Positions 21,728-30,258 of a DNA stretch of 38,410 bases are shown one piece after another. Both the position numbers and the translations under genes were made by a program. Position 1 is the stretch's first letter; the number at the start of each line of letters is the position of its first letter. The notes below the pieces were generated by a model. The model was given only the letters and a program-made list of their open reading frames with translations, was not told the origin of the DNA and did not search any database. Source of the stretch: Candidatus Merdivivens pullistercoris (GTDB lineage: Bacteria; Bacteroidota; Bacteroidia; Bacteroidales; UBA932); NCBI GenBank assembly GCA_017694935.1, contig JADIME010000066.1, positions 1-38,410 of the forward strand. The letters are read 5' to 3'.

Positions 21728-23815
21728 TTATTCTACTATGGTCATTTCATCCAACAGATAGCCGGCACCGCCGAATTTGTCTATGATGAAAAGCACGTAC
21801 CTTATGTCCACGTTGATGCACCTTTGGAGTTCAGGCTCGAAAATGATGTCGCCGCTCATCGCTTCCCAGTTGCCGTCGAATGCAAGGCCTATGAGTTCAC
21901 CCCTGCTGTTCATGATAGGGCTGCCCGAGTTTCCTCCGGTAATGTCATTGTTGCTTATGAATGCGACAGGCATTTTCGTCTCGCCGTCCACGGTCATTCC
22001 ATAGCGGCCGAAATCCTTGGCTTCGTAAAGCTCTTTCAATTTTGCCGGAACTACAAACTCCCAGTTGTCGGGATCCTCTTTTTCCATCACTCCGTCGAGA
22101 GTGGTATAGTAGTTATAGAACACGGCATCCCTTGGCGAATAAGGCTTGACGCTTCCGTATGTAAGCCTCATGGTGAGGTTGGCGTCCGGATATATAGGCT
22201 CGCCTTTCTTCATCTCAAGCAGGCCTGCGGTGTATTCCTTCTTGCCTTCGTAGTACTGCGGATAGGCATTGCTTATCTGTTCCACGACAGGCAATATGGC
22301 AGGCTGTATCTCGGATATTATCTTGGCTGCGATGTCGTTGGCAAGTGTGTCGCCGTTGCTGCGTGCGGCAGCGAGTTTTTCCATTGAAGTGAAACAGCTT
22401 TCGCTGTACATCTTGTCTACGAGTTCTTCGGTGGAGTATTCGTTGAAGACAGGAAGATAGTATTCAGGGGAAACCTTTTCTTTGTATATCTCGATCATCC
22501 TCTCGGCCACTTTCTTGTCGGTAGGCATGGAGTAGTCCTTGTAGAATGCCTCGATTCTTTCCTGCGGAGCATCGAAAATGGCCATCGAAGCTATCTGTAA
22601 AAGTTCGATCTGGTTGATAGTCTCCATGAAATAGCGGTATACATAGTTGGCATCCGACATTTGAGCCACGGCCGTGTTTATCTTTTCGAGAGCCTTTCCG
22701 TATGCTGCCTTGCGGTTTTCCTTGGCGTTCACCCAGTCGGTGAATTCGGCTTCTTCGGCTTTCTTGCGCTCGATGATTCCGAGTTTGTCGAACGATTCGT
22801 TCATGCCGATCCATTTCTTCCAACCGTTGGAAGAGCTTGCATATTTGCTGGCATACTGGATTTTCACTTTGGGATCCGCAAGCATGTCCTCCATTATGAT
22901 GTTCTGGCGTTCGCCTCTTACGTAGATGCTGATGGCATTGTTGATGTCACGTGTCATCTCAAGTTCGGAAGCGGCCATGTATCTGTTGGTCGTGCCCGGG
23001 AAGCCTATGATCATAGTGTAGTCCCCTTCCTGTACTCCTTTAAGGGAGATGGCGAGGTGCCTTTTCGGAGTATAAGGCACGTTGTCCTCGGAATATTCTG
23101 CAGGGTTGTTGTCCTTGTCGGCGTAAACGCGGAATACTGAAAAGTCCCCTGTATGGCGCGGCCACATCCAATTGTCCGTATCAGCGCCGAATTTACCTAT
23201 CGATGAAGGCGGGGCGCCTACGAAACGGATGTCCTTGAATGTCTTTGTGACTATCAGGTAGTATGCATTGTTGTTGTAGAAACTCTGTACTTCTGCATCG
23301 CAGTGCGGGTTGGCCTCGACAGCTTTTGCGACAAGTCCGTCAATGGCTGCCTGCACTGTGGAATCTGCATTCATGCCTTTCTTTTCCGCGTTCTTGCGTG
23401 CCTTTTCGATGGTTTTTGTGACATCGGTCATGCTTTCGACGAATGTGACGGTAAGCCCTTCGCAAGGAAGTTCTTCATTGAGATTCATCGCCCAATAGCC
23501 GTTGTTAAGGTAATCGTGCTCAACGGAGCTGAGTTTCTGGATGTTGCTGTAGCCGCAATGGTGGTTTGTCACTAAAAGTCCTTTGTCGGAAATGAGTTCT
23601 CCTGTGCATCCTCCGCCGAATTGTACAATGGCGTCTTTGAGCGATGTGTTGTTGATGTTGTAAATGTCATCGGCAGAAAGCTCGAGTCCCATTTCCTGCA
23701 TCGTGCCGATGTTCATCTTTTTGAGCAGTGGGAGCAGCCACATGCCTTCATCGGCTATGGCAGGTGTCAGAGTCAGGGCGAGTGCCGCTGCGAAAATCGA
23801 TAATTTTTTGAACAT
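21728..23815 (-). CDS. S46-family dipeptidyl-peptidase, DPP7-like
   Basis: Secreted serine exopeptidase predicted to release dipeptides from the N-terminus of peptides in the periplasm, feeding amino-acid metabolism. The 695 residues start with a signal peptide (1-21, cleavage near AIA-DEG). The triad candidates are His86 (TNHHC), Asp224 (HTGDF) and Ser630 (GGNSGSP). The position 18 residues after the catalytic serine, which is Arg in DPP11 and Gly in DPP7, is Gly648 here. That predicts the DPP7-type hydrophobic P1 preference. The family helical domain covers roughly 280-560. It has its own promoter and leader hairpin and is followed by mrp. Confidence 0.94.
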   Translation of the reverse strand: MFKKLSIFAAALALTLTPAIADEGMWLLPLLKKMNIGTMQEMGLELSADDIYNINNTSLKDAIVQFGGGCTGELISDKGLLVTNHHCGYSNIQKLSSVEHDYLNNGYWAMNLNEELPCEGLTVTFVESMTDVTKTIEKARKNAEKKGMNADSTVQAAIDGLVAKAVEANPHCDAEVQSFYNNNAYYLIVTKTFKDIRFVGAPPSSIGKFGADTDNWMWPRHTGDFSVFRVYADKDNNPAEYSEDNVPYTPKRHLAISLKGVQEGDYTMIIGFPGTTNRYMAASELEMTRDINNAISIYVRGERQNIIMEDMLADPKVKIQYASKYASSSNGWKKWIGMNESFDKLGIIERKKAEEAEFTDWVNAKENRKAAYGKALEKINTAVAQMSDANYVYRYFMETINQIELLQIASMAIFDAPQERIEAFYKDYSMPTDKKVAERMIEIYKEKVSPEYYLPVFNEYSTEELVDKMYSESCFTSMEKLAAARSNGDTLANDIAAKIISEIQPAILPVVEQISNAYPQYYEGKKEYTAGLLEMKKGEPIYPDANLTMRLTYGSVKPYSPRDAVFYNYYTTLDGVMEKEDPDNWEFVVPAKLKELYEAKDFGRYGMTVDGETKMPVAFISNNDITGGNSGSPIMNSRGELIGLAFDGNWEAMSGDIIFEPELQRCINVDIRYVLFIIDKFGGAGYLLDEMTIVE

Positions 23816-23864
23816 GTTTCCTGTTTTTTATTGTTAATAATTTTTGCAAAAACACGTGAAAACG

Positions 23865-23881
23865 GCTCCGGCCCCCGGAGC
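23865..23881 (-). other. GC-rich leader hairpin before the S46 gene
   Basis: GCTCCGG and CCGGAGC form a perfect 7-bp stem with a 3-base loop in the 5' leader, followed by CGTTTT on the minus strand. The T run is short, so a terminator is uncertain. Confidence 0.4.
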
Positions 23882-23896
23882 GGCCGAAGCAACTGT

Positions 23897-23929
23897 CAAA
23901 GATAGTCAGAAAATCCTTACAAGGGCAAA
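23897..23929 (-). promoter_or_regulatory. Promoter of the S46 peptidase/mrp operon
   Basis: On the minus strand TTTG (complement of 23926-23929), 21 bases and TATCTTTG (complement of 23897-23904). It lies in the rnhB-S46 gap, about 80 bases upstream of the S46 start. Confidence 0.7.
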
Positions 23930-23937
23930 AAAGAGTG

Positions 23938-24546
23938 TCAGAAAAGCAGATTTTCACCAAAAAGGGTAAAACTTTTGCGGTGATACGGTGTAATCCCGTA
24001 TTCCTGTATGGCTTTCCTGTGTTCTTTTGTCGGGTATCCTTTGTTCTTGTCCCACCGGTATTCGGGATATTCGGCCGCTATGCGCTCCATGAATTCGTCC
24101 CTGTGGCATTTGGCAAGGACCGATGCCGCCGCAATCGACGTAAATCTTGCGTCCCCTTTTACTATGCATACGTGGGGTATGTCGTTGTATTTCTTGAACC
24201 TGTTTCCGTCCACGAGTATCAGCTGCGGGGTCACGGACAATTGATCCAAAGCCCTGTGCATTCCCAGAATAGAGGCGTTGAGTATGTTTATCGTGTCGAT
24301 TTCCCCTGCATCTACGGCGCATACTCCGTACGAAACGGCTTCTTTTTCGATGACCGGCCTCAGCAGGTCCCTTTGTCTGCGGCTCATCTGTTTTGAGTCG
24401 TTGAGCAGGGGGTGGCTGAAACCGTCCGGCAAGATGACGGCGGCCGCGTATACGGGTCCGGCAAGGCAACCCCTTCCGGCTTCGTCGCAACCGGCTTCGA
24501 TTATGGAAATATCGGTGGAATACCTGTTTTCAAGCGTGTTTTTCAC
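23938..24546 (-). CDS. rnhB: Ribonuclease HII
   Basis: Cleaves RNA in RNA-DNA hybrids and removes misincorporated ribonucleotides. The 202-residue length is usual for the family. The metal-binding set is visible as [14 protein letters not shown] with the DE pair near residues 20-21, [17 protein letters not shown] in the middle, and CHRDEFM after it. It is 47 bases downstream of the XRE gene on the same strand and 122 bases upstream of the S46 peptidase. Confidence 0.97.
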   Translation of the reverse strand: MKNTLENRYSTDISIIEAGCDEAGRGCLAGPVYAAAVILPDGFSHPLLNDSKQMSRRQRDLLRPVIEKEAVSYGVCAVDAGEIDTINILNASILGMHRALDQLSVTPQLILVDGNRFKKYNDIPHVCIVKGDARFTSIAAASVLAKCHRDEFMERIAAEYPEYRWDKNKGYPTKEHRKAIQEYGITPYHRKSFTLFGENLLF

Positions 24547-24593
24547 TTTCGGCGGATTTTTCCGCGAATGTAACGATTTTTCAGGGGATATGG

Positions 24594-24977
24594 CTATTTC
24601 TTCGTGTTTTTGTCGCTTTTGAGCATGGATATGATTTCGTCCTTTGCCGACAGAAGGTCCTGAAGGGTGCGCACCTGCCTTTCCAAATGTTCGTTCTCTT
24701 TGCGGAGGGATTGTATGCTTTGTTCATATTCTTCTTTCAGTATGCCGCCTTCGTTGTCTTCCTGGAGCGGATACCCGAAAAGAAGTCTGGCCGGAGATGT
24801 GCCGAGAATCTCGGCTATTTTAAGGATCTTCTTATTGTACAGGCTTGTTTTTCCCGATTCGATTTTCCTGTAGGATGTGACGGATATGTTTAGCTTTGAG
24901 GCCATGTATTCCTGCGATAGCCCCAATTCCTTTCTCTTTCTCGCGAGAAGTCCGTTTGTCCTGTCTGCTCCGTCCAT
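24594..24977 (-). CDS. XRE-family helix-turn-helix regulator with coiled coil
   Basis: The 127-residue protein has a Cro/C1-type DNA-binding domain (about 8-67; core [19 protein letters not shown], then IESGKTS) followed by a C-terminal coiled coil (about 82-120, heptad-like [19 protein letters not shown]) likely used for dimerisation. The start is the ATG at 24977, just inside the conserved DNA-binding fold; longer upstream frames have AT-rich, non-conserved sequence. No ligand domain is seen. A TAACT-ATA-AGTTA dyad upstream could be its operator. It is divergent from the small half-AraC-like gene. Confidence 0.9.
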   Translation of the reverse strand: MDGADRTNGLLARKRKELGLSQEYMASKLNISVTSYRKIESGKTSLYNKKILKIAEILGTSPARLLFGYPLQEDNEGGILKEEYEQSIQSLRKENEHLERQVRTLQDLLSAKDEIISMLKSDKNTKK

Positions 24978-24997
24978 CCTGTATTCAAATGACAAAA

Positions 24998-25005
24998 CAA
25001 AATTA
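24998..25005 (-). promoter_or_regulatory. -7 element of the XRE gene
   Basis: TAATTTTG on the minus strand, 20 bases before the ATG; matches TANNTTTG. No clear -33. Confidence 0.5.
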
Positions 25006-25050
25006 GGGCATAATGGCCGCCTTGTTAAGCAACTTTTGGTTATTGAATAG

Positions 25051-25063
25051 TAACTATAAGTTA
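25051..25063. promoter_or_regulatory. Perfect TAACT-ATA-AGTTA dyad
   Basis: A 13-bp inverted repeat upstream of the XRE promoter in the divergent intergenic region. It is a candidate operator for the XRE protein; binding is inference. Confidence 0.35.
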
Positions 25064-25154
25064 TCATTCGCCACATTTTCATTAAAAAAAGATAATTTTT
25101 CGTTATGACGGGAAATTTTCTCTTTTTTTGAGATCCCTTGTCCCCGGGGATGTC

Positions 25155-25162
25155 TATTTTTG
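25155..25162 (+). promoter_or_regulatory. -7 element of the 69-residue gene
   Basis: TATTTTTG lies 25 bases before the ATG at 25188. A TTTG at 25127-25130 is 24 bases upstream, slightly long for this promoter class. Confidence 0.5.
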
Positions 25163-25187
25163 TGCAGTTCAACAAAAAAGGTGTTAC

Positions 25188-25397
25188 ATGGATATTCAAT
25201 TCGAACGTTTGGAAATGCTGTTGTCGGAAGGCAGGATTTTTTTGGATCCGTCTTTCAGCCTCGATTTTCTTTGTTTGCATGCCGGTGCGGATAAAAAGGA
25301 TTTCGATATTTATCTCATGGACAATTTCGGGATTGACCTGAGGCGCATGGTCATGCTTTATGTCGATGAATATTTCAGGCAGGTGCTCGGATTTTAA
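25188..25397 (+). CDS. Small protein resembling half of an AraC-type HTH domain
   Basis: This 69-residue protein has no relative I can name with confidence. The central part FLDPSFSLDFLCLHAGADKK and the following DFDIYLMDNFGIDLRRMV have the order of a first AraC helix-turn-helix unit (acidic turn, Asp-Pro, hydrophobic helix, short recognition helix, Phe-Gly-like exit), without the second unit. The start at 25188 is supported by a -7 element at 25155-25162 and excludes a longer in-frame start at 25128. It stands alone between the divergent XRE gene and EF-G2, which has its own promoter. Confidence 0.65.
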   Translation: MDIQFERLEMLLSEGRIFLDPSFSLDFLCLHAGADKKDFDIYLMDNFGIDLRRMVMLYVDEYFRQVLGF

Positions 25398-25471
25398 ACG
25401 ATTTATTAAGGCCAAAACCCTTTTTCGCGACATTTATATTATAAAGGTGTAGGTTTTATGAAAATAAATCA

Positions 25472-25479
25472 TAACTTTG
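25472..25479 (+). promoter_or_regulatory. -7 element of the EF-G2 gene
   Basis: TAACTTTG matches TANNTTTG and lies 70 bases before the ATG. The -33 is only TTTA/TTAT-like. Confidence 0.55.
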
Positions 25480-25549
25480 CAAAGTTTGTTTAATTACGAA
25501 AACGCGTCGGATACAATTCGATAAAATAAATTTAAAATACATAGTAAAA

Positions 25550-27703
25550 ATGAAGAGTTATTCTACGAACAACATTAGAAACATTGTCCTTCTCGGCAGT
25601 TCCCGCTCCGGAAAAACCACATTGGCTGAGACAATGTTGTATGAAGGGAAGGTGATTGACCGCAGAGGATCTGTCGAAGCGAAAACCACAGTTTCGGACA
25701 ATACCGAGGTTGAACAGATTTACCAACGTTCCATTTATTCCACTCCATTGTACACTGAATTCAACGGGTACAAATTGAATTTTGTGGATACCCCGGGATC
25801 CGACGACTTTATAGGCGGCGTTATTTCGGCGTTCAAAGTGTGCGATGCAGGCGTGCTTCTGGTAAATGCACAGCAGGGCGTGGAAGTCGGGACGCAGATT
25901 TTCGCCCGTTATGCCGATGAACACAAGAAACCGATGGTTATAGCTGTCAATCAGTTGGATTCGGACAAGGCAAACTGGGAGTCCGCATTGGATTCGATGA
26001 AGCAGCATTTCGGCAGCAAGCCTGTCGTAGTACAGTTCCCTTTGGGAGTAGGCTCGGATTTCAATGGATTCGTAGACATATTGAAGATGAAGGCATATAC
26101 CTTCAAGGATGAGAACGGTACCCGTGAGGAGATCGAAATACCTGCTCAGTTTGTGGACGAAGCCGCTGAAATGAGGGCGTCCCTTATGGAAATGGCTGCT
26201 GAAGCCGACGAGGAATTGATGGAAAAATTCTTCGATGCCGGCGAGCTCAGCGAGGAAGACATGTACAAAGGCCTGAAGATAGGTTTCCTGAGCGGTTCAA
26301 TTTATCCTGTATTCACGCTTTCGGGCAAGAAAGACATAGGTGTCAAGAGGCTTATGGAATTCATCATAGATGTTGCACCGTCACCTGCCGAATATCCTGC
26401 CGTTACTACTGAAGGAGTTGAGGTAAAGTGCGATTCGGAAGGCCCTGTTTCGTTGTTCTTCTACAGGACGGCGGTCGAGCAGCATCTTGGCGACGTGTCG
26501 TATTTCAAAGTCATGTCAGGCAAACTTACCGAAGGTGTCGATTTGGTAAACCCTGACACCGGGGCGAAAGAACGCATTTCGGCCATATATGCAGTTGCCG
26601 GCAAGAAGAAGGAGAAAGTTACAGAGATGTTCGCCGGCGACCTCGGATGTACGGTCAAACTGAAGAGTGTCAAGACAAACCAGACCTTGTCACAGCCTAA
26701 CTGCGATTATGTATTCGAACCTATCAAGTTCCCTCAGTACAAGTTCCAGACTGCAATCAAGCCTGCCGATGAAAAGGACTCCGAGAAGCTGAGCGAAATA
26801 CTGAACAGGGCTTCCGCTGAAGATCCTACAATCATCGTACAATATGCAAAAGAACTGAAGCAGACTTTGCTGAGCGGACAGGGCGAGCTTCACATCAATA
26901 TCCTTAAATGGCATATCAACAATGTCCATAAGATGGAAGTCGAGATGTTGCCTCCGAGGATTTCCTACAGGGAAACCATTACAAAGGTGGCGGCTGCTAA
27001 CTACAGGCACAAGAAACAGTCCGGCGGTGCCGGCCAGTTCGGCGAAGTCCATCTGCTTATCGAGCCTATCGTGGAAGGTGTTGAGGCTGGCAACAAATTC
27101 AAGGTGGACGGAAGGGAACTTGTCCTCAATATCAAAGGCAAGGAAGAGTTCAACCTCGAATGGGGCGGACGTCTGGAGTTCTACAACTGCGTTGTCGGCG
27201 GTGCAATCGATGCACGCTTCATGCCTGCAATCCTCAAAGGTATCATGGATAAGATGAGCGAAGGTCCTCTTACGGGTTCGTATGCACGTGATATCAGGGT
27301 ATTCGTTTATGACGGCAAGATGCACCCGGTGGACTCGAATGAAATTTCCTTCGTTCTCGCTGCAAGGAATGCGTTCAAAGAGGCTTTCCGCAAGGCTGGT
27401 CCTAAGATCATGGAACCGATTTACAATGTAGAGGTATTGACTCCTTCCGAGTATATGGGCGCATGTATGTCCGATATGCAGAACAGGCGTGCCATCATTG
27501 AAGGAATGGGAACTACGAAAGGTTTCGATGTGCTGAAAGCACGTGTGCCTCTTGCAGAGTTGTACAAATATTCGACCACATTGTCTTCGCTTACCTCCGG
27601 AGCAGCTACCTTTACGATGAACTTTGCGGATTACCAGCCGGTTCCGGCAGACGTTCAGGAAAAGCTCCTCAAGGCTTACATGGAAAGCGAAAAGGACGAA
27701 TAG
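25550..27703 (+). CDS. Elongation factor G paralogue (EF-G2 type) with altered GTPase site
   Basis: A ribosomal translocase-like protein of 717 residues with all EF-G domains: G domain (about 1-280), domain II, domain III, domain IV (around 480-600, PPRISYRETITK and GGAGQFG) and V. The P-loop GSSRSGKTT (16-24) is present. The G3 motif reads DTPGSDDF, so the catalytic histidine of canonical DTPGHVDF is Ser84. The switch I RGITI is replaced by RSIYS, and G4 is NQLD instead of NKMD. These are hallmarks of the Bacteroides EF-G2 group, for which a B. thetaiotaomicron member was reported to lack GTPase activity and to support translation during carbon starvation. It has its own promoter and terminator. 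A starvation-linked translation role is likely by homology. Confidence 0.93.
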   Translation: MKSYSTNNIRNIVLLGSSRSGKTTLAETMLYEGKVIDRRGSVEAKTTVSDNTEVEQIYQRSIYSTPLYTEFNGYKLNFVDTPGSDDFIGGVISAFKVCDAGVLLVNAQQGVEVGTQIFARYADEHKKPMVIAVNQLDSDKANWESALDSMKQHFGSKPVVVQFPLGVGSDFNGFVDILKMKAYTFKDENGTREEIEIPAQFVDEAAEMRASLMEMAAEADEELMEKFFDAGELSEEDMYKGLKIGFLSGSIYPVFTLSGKKDIGVKRLMEFIIDVAPSPAEYPAVTTEGVEVKCDSEGPVSLFFYRTAVEQHLGDVSYFKVMSGKLTEGVDLVNPDTGAKERISAIYAVAGKKKEKVTEMFAGDLGCTVKLKSVKTNQTLSQPNCDYVFEPIKFPQYKFQTAIKPADEKDSEKLSEILNRASAEDPTIIVQYAKELKQTLLSGQGELHINILKWHINNVHKMEVEMLPPRISYRETITKVAAANYRHKKQSGGAGQFGEVHLLIEPIVEGVEAGNKFKVDGRELVLNIKGKEEFNLEWGGRLEFYNCVVGGAIDARFMPAILKGIMDKMSEGPLTGSYARDIRVFVYDGKMHPVDSNEISFVLAARNAFKEAFRKAGPKIMEPIYNVEVLTPSEYMGACMSDMQNRRAIIEGMGTTKGFDVLKARVPLAELYKYSTTLSSLTSGAATFTMNFADYQPVPADVQEKLLKAYMESEKDE

Positions 27704-27766
27704 TATATAAAGGATTATCAATTGACAGCTTCTGTAACAGGAAGTCAAAAATAGCTTTCATGATGC

Positions 27767-27798
27767 GGGGACGGTTTTGGCCGTCTCCGTTTTCTTTT
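27767..27798 (+). terminator. Terminator of the EF-G2 gene
   Basis: GGGGACGG and CCGTCTCC form an 8-bp stem (one wobble) around TTTTGG, followed by GTTTTCTTTT. It lies 63 bases after the stop. Confidence 0.75.
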
Positions 27799-28113
27799 GG
27801 GCATCCCTGTTTTATTTTGGCCGTCCTTGTCTTGGAAGTTGTAGCGTGCTTTTTCCACGCAGAAAGCACGGCCGCCCCTCTCAGAATGCGGTGTTTTATA
27901 CAGCTTCGATGTGGCTGTGCCCATAAGAAACTATTCCGATTTTCAAGGCTCGGTGCAACGTTTTTTGTCTGATGTGCATCTATTAAATGTTCTTGCGTGT
28001 TATAAACCGGACAAACGCATGAGGGCGTACTTGCCTGATGTGCCGTGACGGATGCCGGTAGGCATTAATGAATATAGAATAGGAGAGGTAAACTAAATAT
28101 GGGAAACTATCAG

Positions 28114-28150
28114 GGAGACTTGGCCGCCATGTCGGCGAGTCTCCTTTTTT
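28114..28150 (+). terminator. Orphan intrinsic terminator
   Basis: GGAGACT (28114-28120) pairs with AGTCTCC (28138-28144), with inner GCCG/CGGC, followed by TTTTTT. EF-G2 already has a terminator, and no protein gene lies between them. Confidence 0.7.
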
Positions 28151-28542
28151 CTTTTGTGCCTTAGAGTGTGTTTTGAGGAGTTAGACGAGCTTTGGCTGTC
28201 AGAGAGCAGACATACTTTGGCTGTCGCTGGCACACCTTTACATTACTGCGCGGTCATTGTGTTGAATCGGGAACGGGGTGAACCTCTTCTGGTACAAAGT
28301 TTTTGGCGAATCTTTGGCAACATCATGATATACAATGGTTTACGGATACAAGGGTTAAGCTGGGGCGTTCCGGTGGTTACAGGTGGCATGTCTATGGGAA
28401 GGGGGATTGTGCTCGCTGCGCTGTGCATTCCCCTGTCCGCTCGCCGCGGGGCCCTTGCAAGAGTGAACTGCGTGCTTCCGCACGGCGTTTTATGTGTGCC
28501 GCCCGTCATCTCGTGAACAAGTTCCCGTTTCCGTGCGGACAC

Positions 28543-28568
28543 AAAAAAACCGCAGTGTCACTGCGGTT
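28543..28568 (-). terminator. Terminator of tRNA-Ser
   Basis: AACCGCAGTG and CACTGCGGTT are perfect 10-base arms around one base (effective loop larger). On the minus strand it is followed by a T run (complement of 28543-28549). It is 9 bases past the tRNA 3' end. Confidence 0.85.
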
Positions 28569-28576
28569 CCCTCTTG

Positions 28577-28663
28577 CGGTGAAAGGGGGATTCGAACCCC
28601 CGGTACCGTAACCGGTACGACAGTTTAGCAAACTGTTGGTTTAAGCCACTCACCCATCTCACC
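28577..28663 (-). tRNA. tRNA-Ser (anticodon GCU)
   Basis: An 87-base class II tRNA. The acceptor arm GGTGAGA pairs with TTTCACC and the discriminator is G. The anticodon stem ACAGT/ACTGT encloses the loop TTGCTAA with anticodon GCT (complement of 28627-28629). The long variable arm GTACCG/CGGTAC and the T arm GGGGG-TTCGAAT-CCCCC are clear. The 3' CCA is not encoded. It reads AGC and AGU codons. It has its own -7 element and terminator. Confidence 0.95.
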
Positions 28664-28745
28664 AAACATCCGAATCAGGTATGATGTTTATCCGTCAAAG
28701 GCCGGAAATACACTCATTTCACAATGATGACCCGAATCGGGAATG

Positions 28746-28753
28746 CAAAGGTA
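28746..28753 (-). promoter_or_regulatory. -7 element of the tRNA-Ser gene
   Basis: TACCTTTG on the minus strand, with an ATTG-like -33 at a 20-base spacing inside the 3' end of floA. Predicted leader about 75 bases. Confidence 0.55.
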
Positions 28754-28762
28754 TGTAAAAAT

Positions 28763-29719
28763 TTATTGTTTCGCAATATTTTCACGCATTTCGGTGTCTG
28801 CCTGGATATTTTTCATGCGATAATAGTCCATGATGCCGAGATTGCCGTTCCTGAATGCCTCCGCCATTGCCAATGGGACTTCGGCTTCGGCCTCGATTAC
28901 CTTTGCCCTCGCTTCCTGTGCCTTCGCTTTCATTTCCTGCTCCAATGCAACGGCCATGGCGCGGCGTTCCTCCGCACGTGCCTGGGCTATATTCTTGTCG
29001 GCATTCGCCTGATCCATCTGGAGATATGCTCCGATGTTCTTCCCTATGTCTATATCGGCTATGTCTATGGAAAGTATTTCGAATGCTGTCCCGGCGTCAA
29101 GGCCTTTGCGGAGAACGACCTTTGATATGGAGTCCGGGTTTTCAAGCACCATCTTATGGCTGTCGGCAGAACCGATGCTTGATACTATGCCTTCGCCGAC
29201 CCTTGCCAGCACTGTTTCTTCTCCGGCACCGCCGACGAGCTGTTTGATGTTCGCCCGTACCGTAACGCGGGCTTTTGCAATCAATTGTATTCCGTCCTTG
29301 GCAACCGCCGTTACAGGAGGAGTGTTGATTACTTTCGGGTTCACCGACATCTGTACAGCCTCGAAAACATCCCTTCCGGCAAGGTCTATCGCTGCCGCCA
29401 TCTTGAAGTCGAGGACTATGTTGGCCTTGTCTGCCGACACCAAGGCGTTCACGACCTTCGGCACATTGCCCTTTGCCAGATAATGTGCTTCGAGTTCATT
29501 CGCGTCGAGTTTCAACCCCGCTTTCGTCCCGGTAATCATTGCCATGACGATCGTTCCCGGGGGAACTTTCCGCCACCGCATCAGTATCAGCTGGATGAGT
29601 GATATTTTTACTCCTGAAATAAGAGCCTGGAACCAGAGGGTGACAGGGAAAAACCATAGGAATACTATTAAAAATATTATTCCGACCACTGCCCATAGGA
29701 TGATGAATTGAATTGCCAT
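28763..29719 (-). CDS. floA: Flotillin-like protein FloA (UPF0365)
   Basis: A membrane-microdomain scaffold protein. The 318-residue sequence has an N-terminal hydrophobic hairpin (about 5-45), an SPFH-like domain with [19 protein letters not shown], and a C-terminal Ala/Glu-rich helical part (about 230-290, [20 protein letters not shown]) typical of flotillins. It matches the FloA/YqfA family by length and conserved segments. It is 13 bases downstream of an nfeD gene, the usual partner, so the two form an operon. The tRNA-Ser promoter overlaps its 3' end. Confidence 0.96.
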   Translation of the reverse strand: MAIQFIILWAVVGIIFLIVFLWFFPVTLWFQALISGVKISLIQLILMRWRKVPPGTIVMAMITGTKAGLKLDANELEAHYLAKGNVPKVVNALVSADKANIVLDFKMAAAIDLAGRDVFEAVQMSVNPKVINTPPVTAVAKDGIQLIAKARVTVRANIKQLVGGAGEETVLARVGEGIVSSIGSADSHKMVLENPDSISKVVLRKGLDAGTAFEILSIDIADIDIGKNIGAYLQMDQANADKNIAQARAEERRAMAVALEQEMKAKAQEARAKVIEAEAEVPLAMAEAFRNGNLGIMDYYRMKNIQADTEMRENIAKQ

Positions 29720-29732
29720 GATTGTATTGCCG

Positions 29733-30191
29733 TTATTTTTTTACTATTATCTTATTGTCCTCTATCAAAACGATTTCCACTTCTTCCCCGTCTTCGATGA
29801 ATCCTTCGAGGGATTTTACTTCGTATGTCTTTCCATTGAAAACGGCAGTCCCCATTGGGGCGAGCCTTGAAAGGGCGCGTCCTTTGTCGCCTACAGCTAT
29901 GCCTTCGTCTGCCGGATTGTTGCCCGTCTTGCTCGAAATGTTGGTTTTAAGTGAAAACTTCCTCCATGTCTTGGCCCGTAGCACGTATATTATCGCCAAT
30001 GTGACCAATATTACGTCCACGACAAGGACTATCGTGCTCGTAGGTTCGCCGAATGTCTTGTCGGCATAAAAATACGAGCCTGCCAGCGCTGCAAGTCCCG
30101 CGAGCCCTGTGATCGCGAATCCGGGTATCAGGATGATTTCGATAAACAGGAGTATCAGCCCGACGAGTATAAGCGTTACTATATATACCAT
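29733..30191 (-). CDS. NfeD-family membrane protein
   Basis: NfeD short-form proteins are partners of flotillin or stomatin proteins. The 152-residue sequence has hydrophobic segments at about 1-25, 26-45 and 52-70, then a soluble OB-fold C-terminus (about 90-152) with [21 protein letters not shown], the typical NfeD strand order. It is immediately upstream of floA (13 bases) and probably cotranscribed. The start codon has a TATCTTTA near-match to the -7 element 31 bases upstream (complement of 30223-30230). Confidence 0.92.
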   Translation of the reverse strand: MVYIVTLILVGLILLFIEIILIPGFAITGLAGLAALAGSYFYADKTFGEPTSTIVLVVDVILVTLAIIYVLRAKTWRKFSLKTNISSKTGNNPADEGIAVGDKGRALSRLAPMGTAVFNGKTYEVKSLEGFIEDGEEVEIVLIEDNKIIVKK

Positions 30192-30258
30192 GTTCCGTAC
30201 CTATTAATAATATATAATCGCATAAAGATAAGCATTATTTTCTATATTCTATAATCAT

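Larger units (their letters stand above)
27704..28576. other. Gene-poor spacer with two plus-strand terminators
   Basis: About 870 bases without a convincing protein gene. Seen in it are an ACAGCTTCT core within a hairpin (27723-27749), the EF-G2 terminator, a GTGCTTT/AAAGCAC hairpin (27846-27869), CTGATGTGC twice (27969 and 28033), a small ATGCC/GGCAT hairpin near 28052-28066, a second terminator (28114-28150), CTTTGGCTGTC twice (28190 and 28214) and the tRNA terminator. Short open frames on either strand of 28154-28542 lack clear start signals. Confidence 0.5.

Noticed and set aside
21425..22387. Plus-strand open frame across mrp and the S46 gene
   Set aside because: Antisense to two well-supported genes; shadow of codon bias.
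26690..27748. Open frame antisense to EF-G2
   Set aside because: Opposite a conserved EF-G gene with shadow composition and no promoter or family motif.
28154..28516. Short plus-strand open frame in the gene-poor spacer
   Set aside because: No family motif, no ribosome site or promoter, and low-complexity composition; kept only as spacer.
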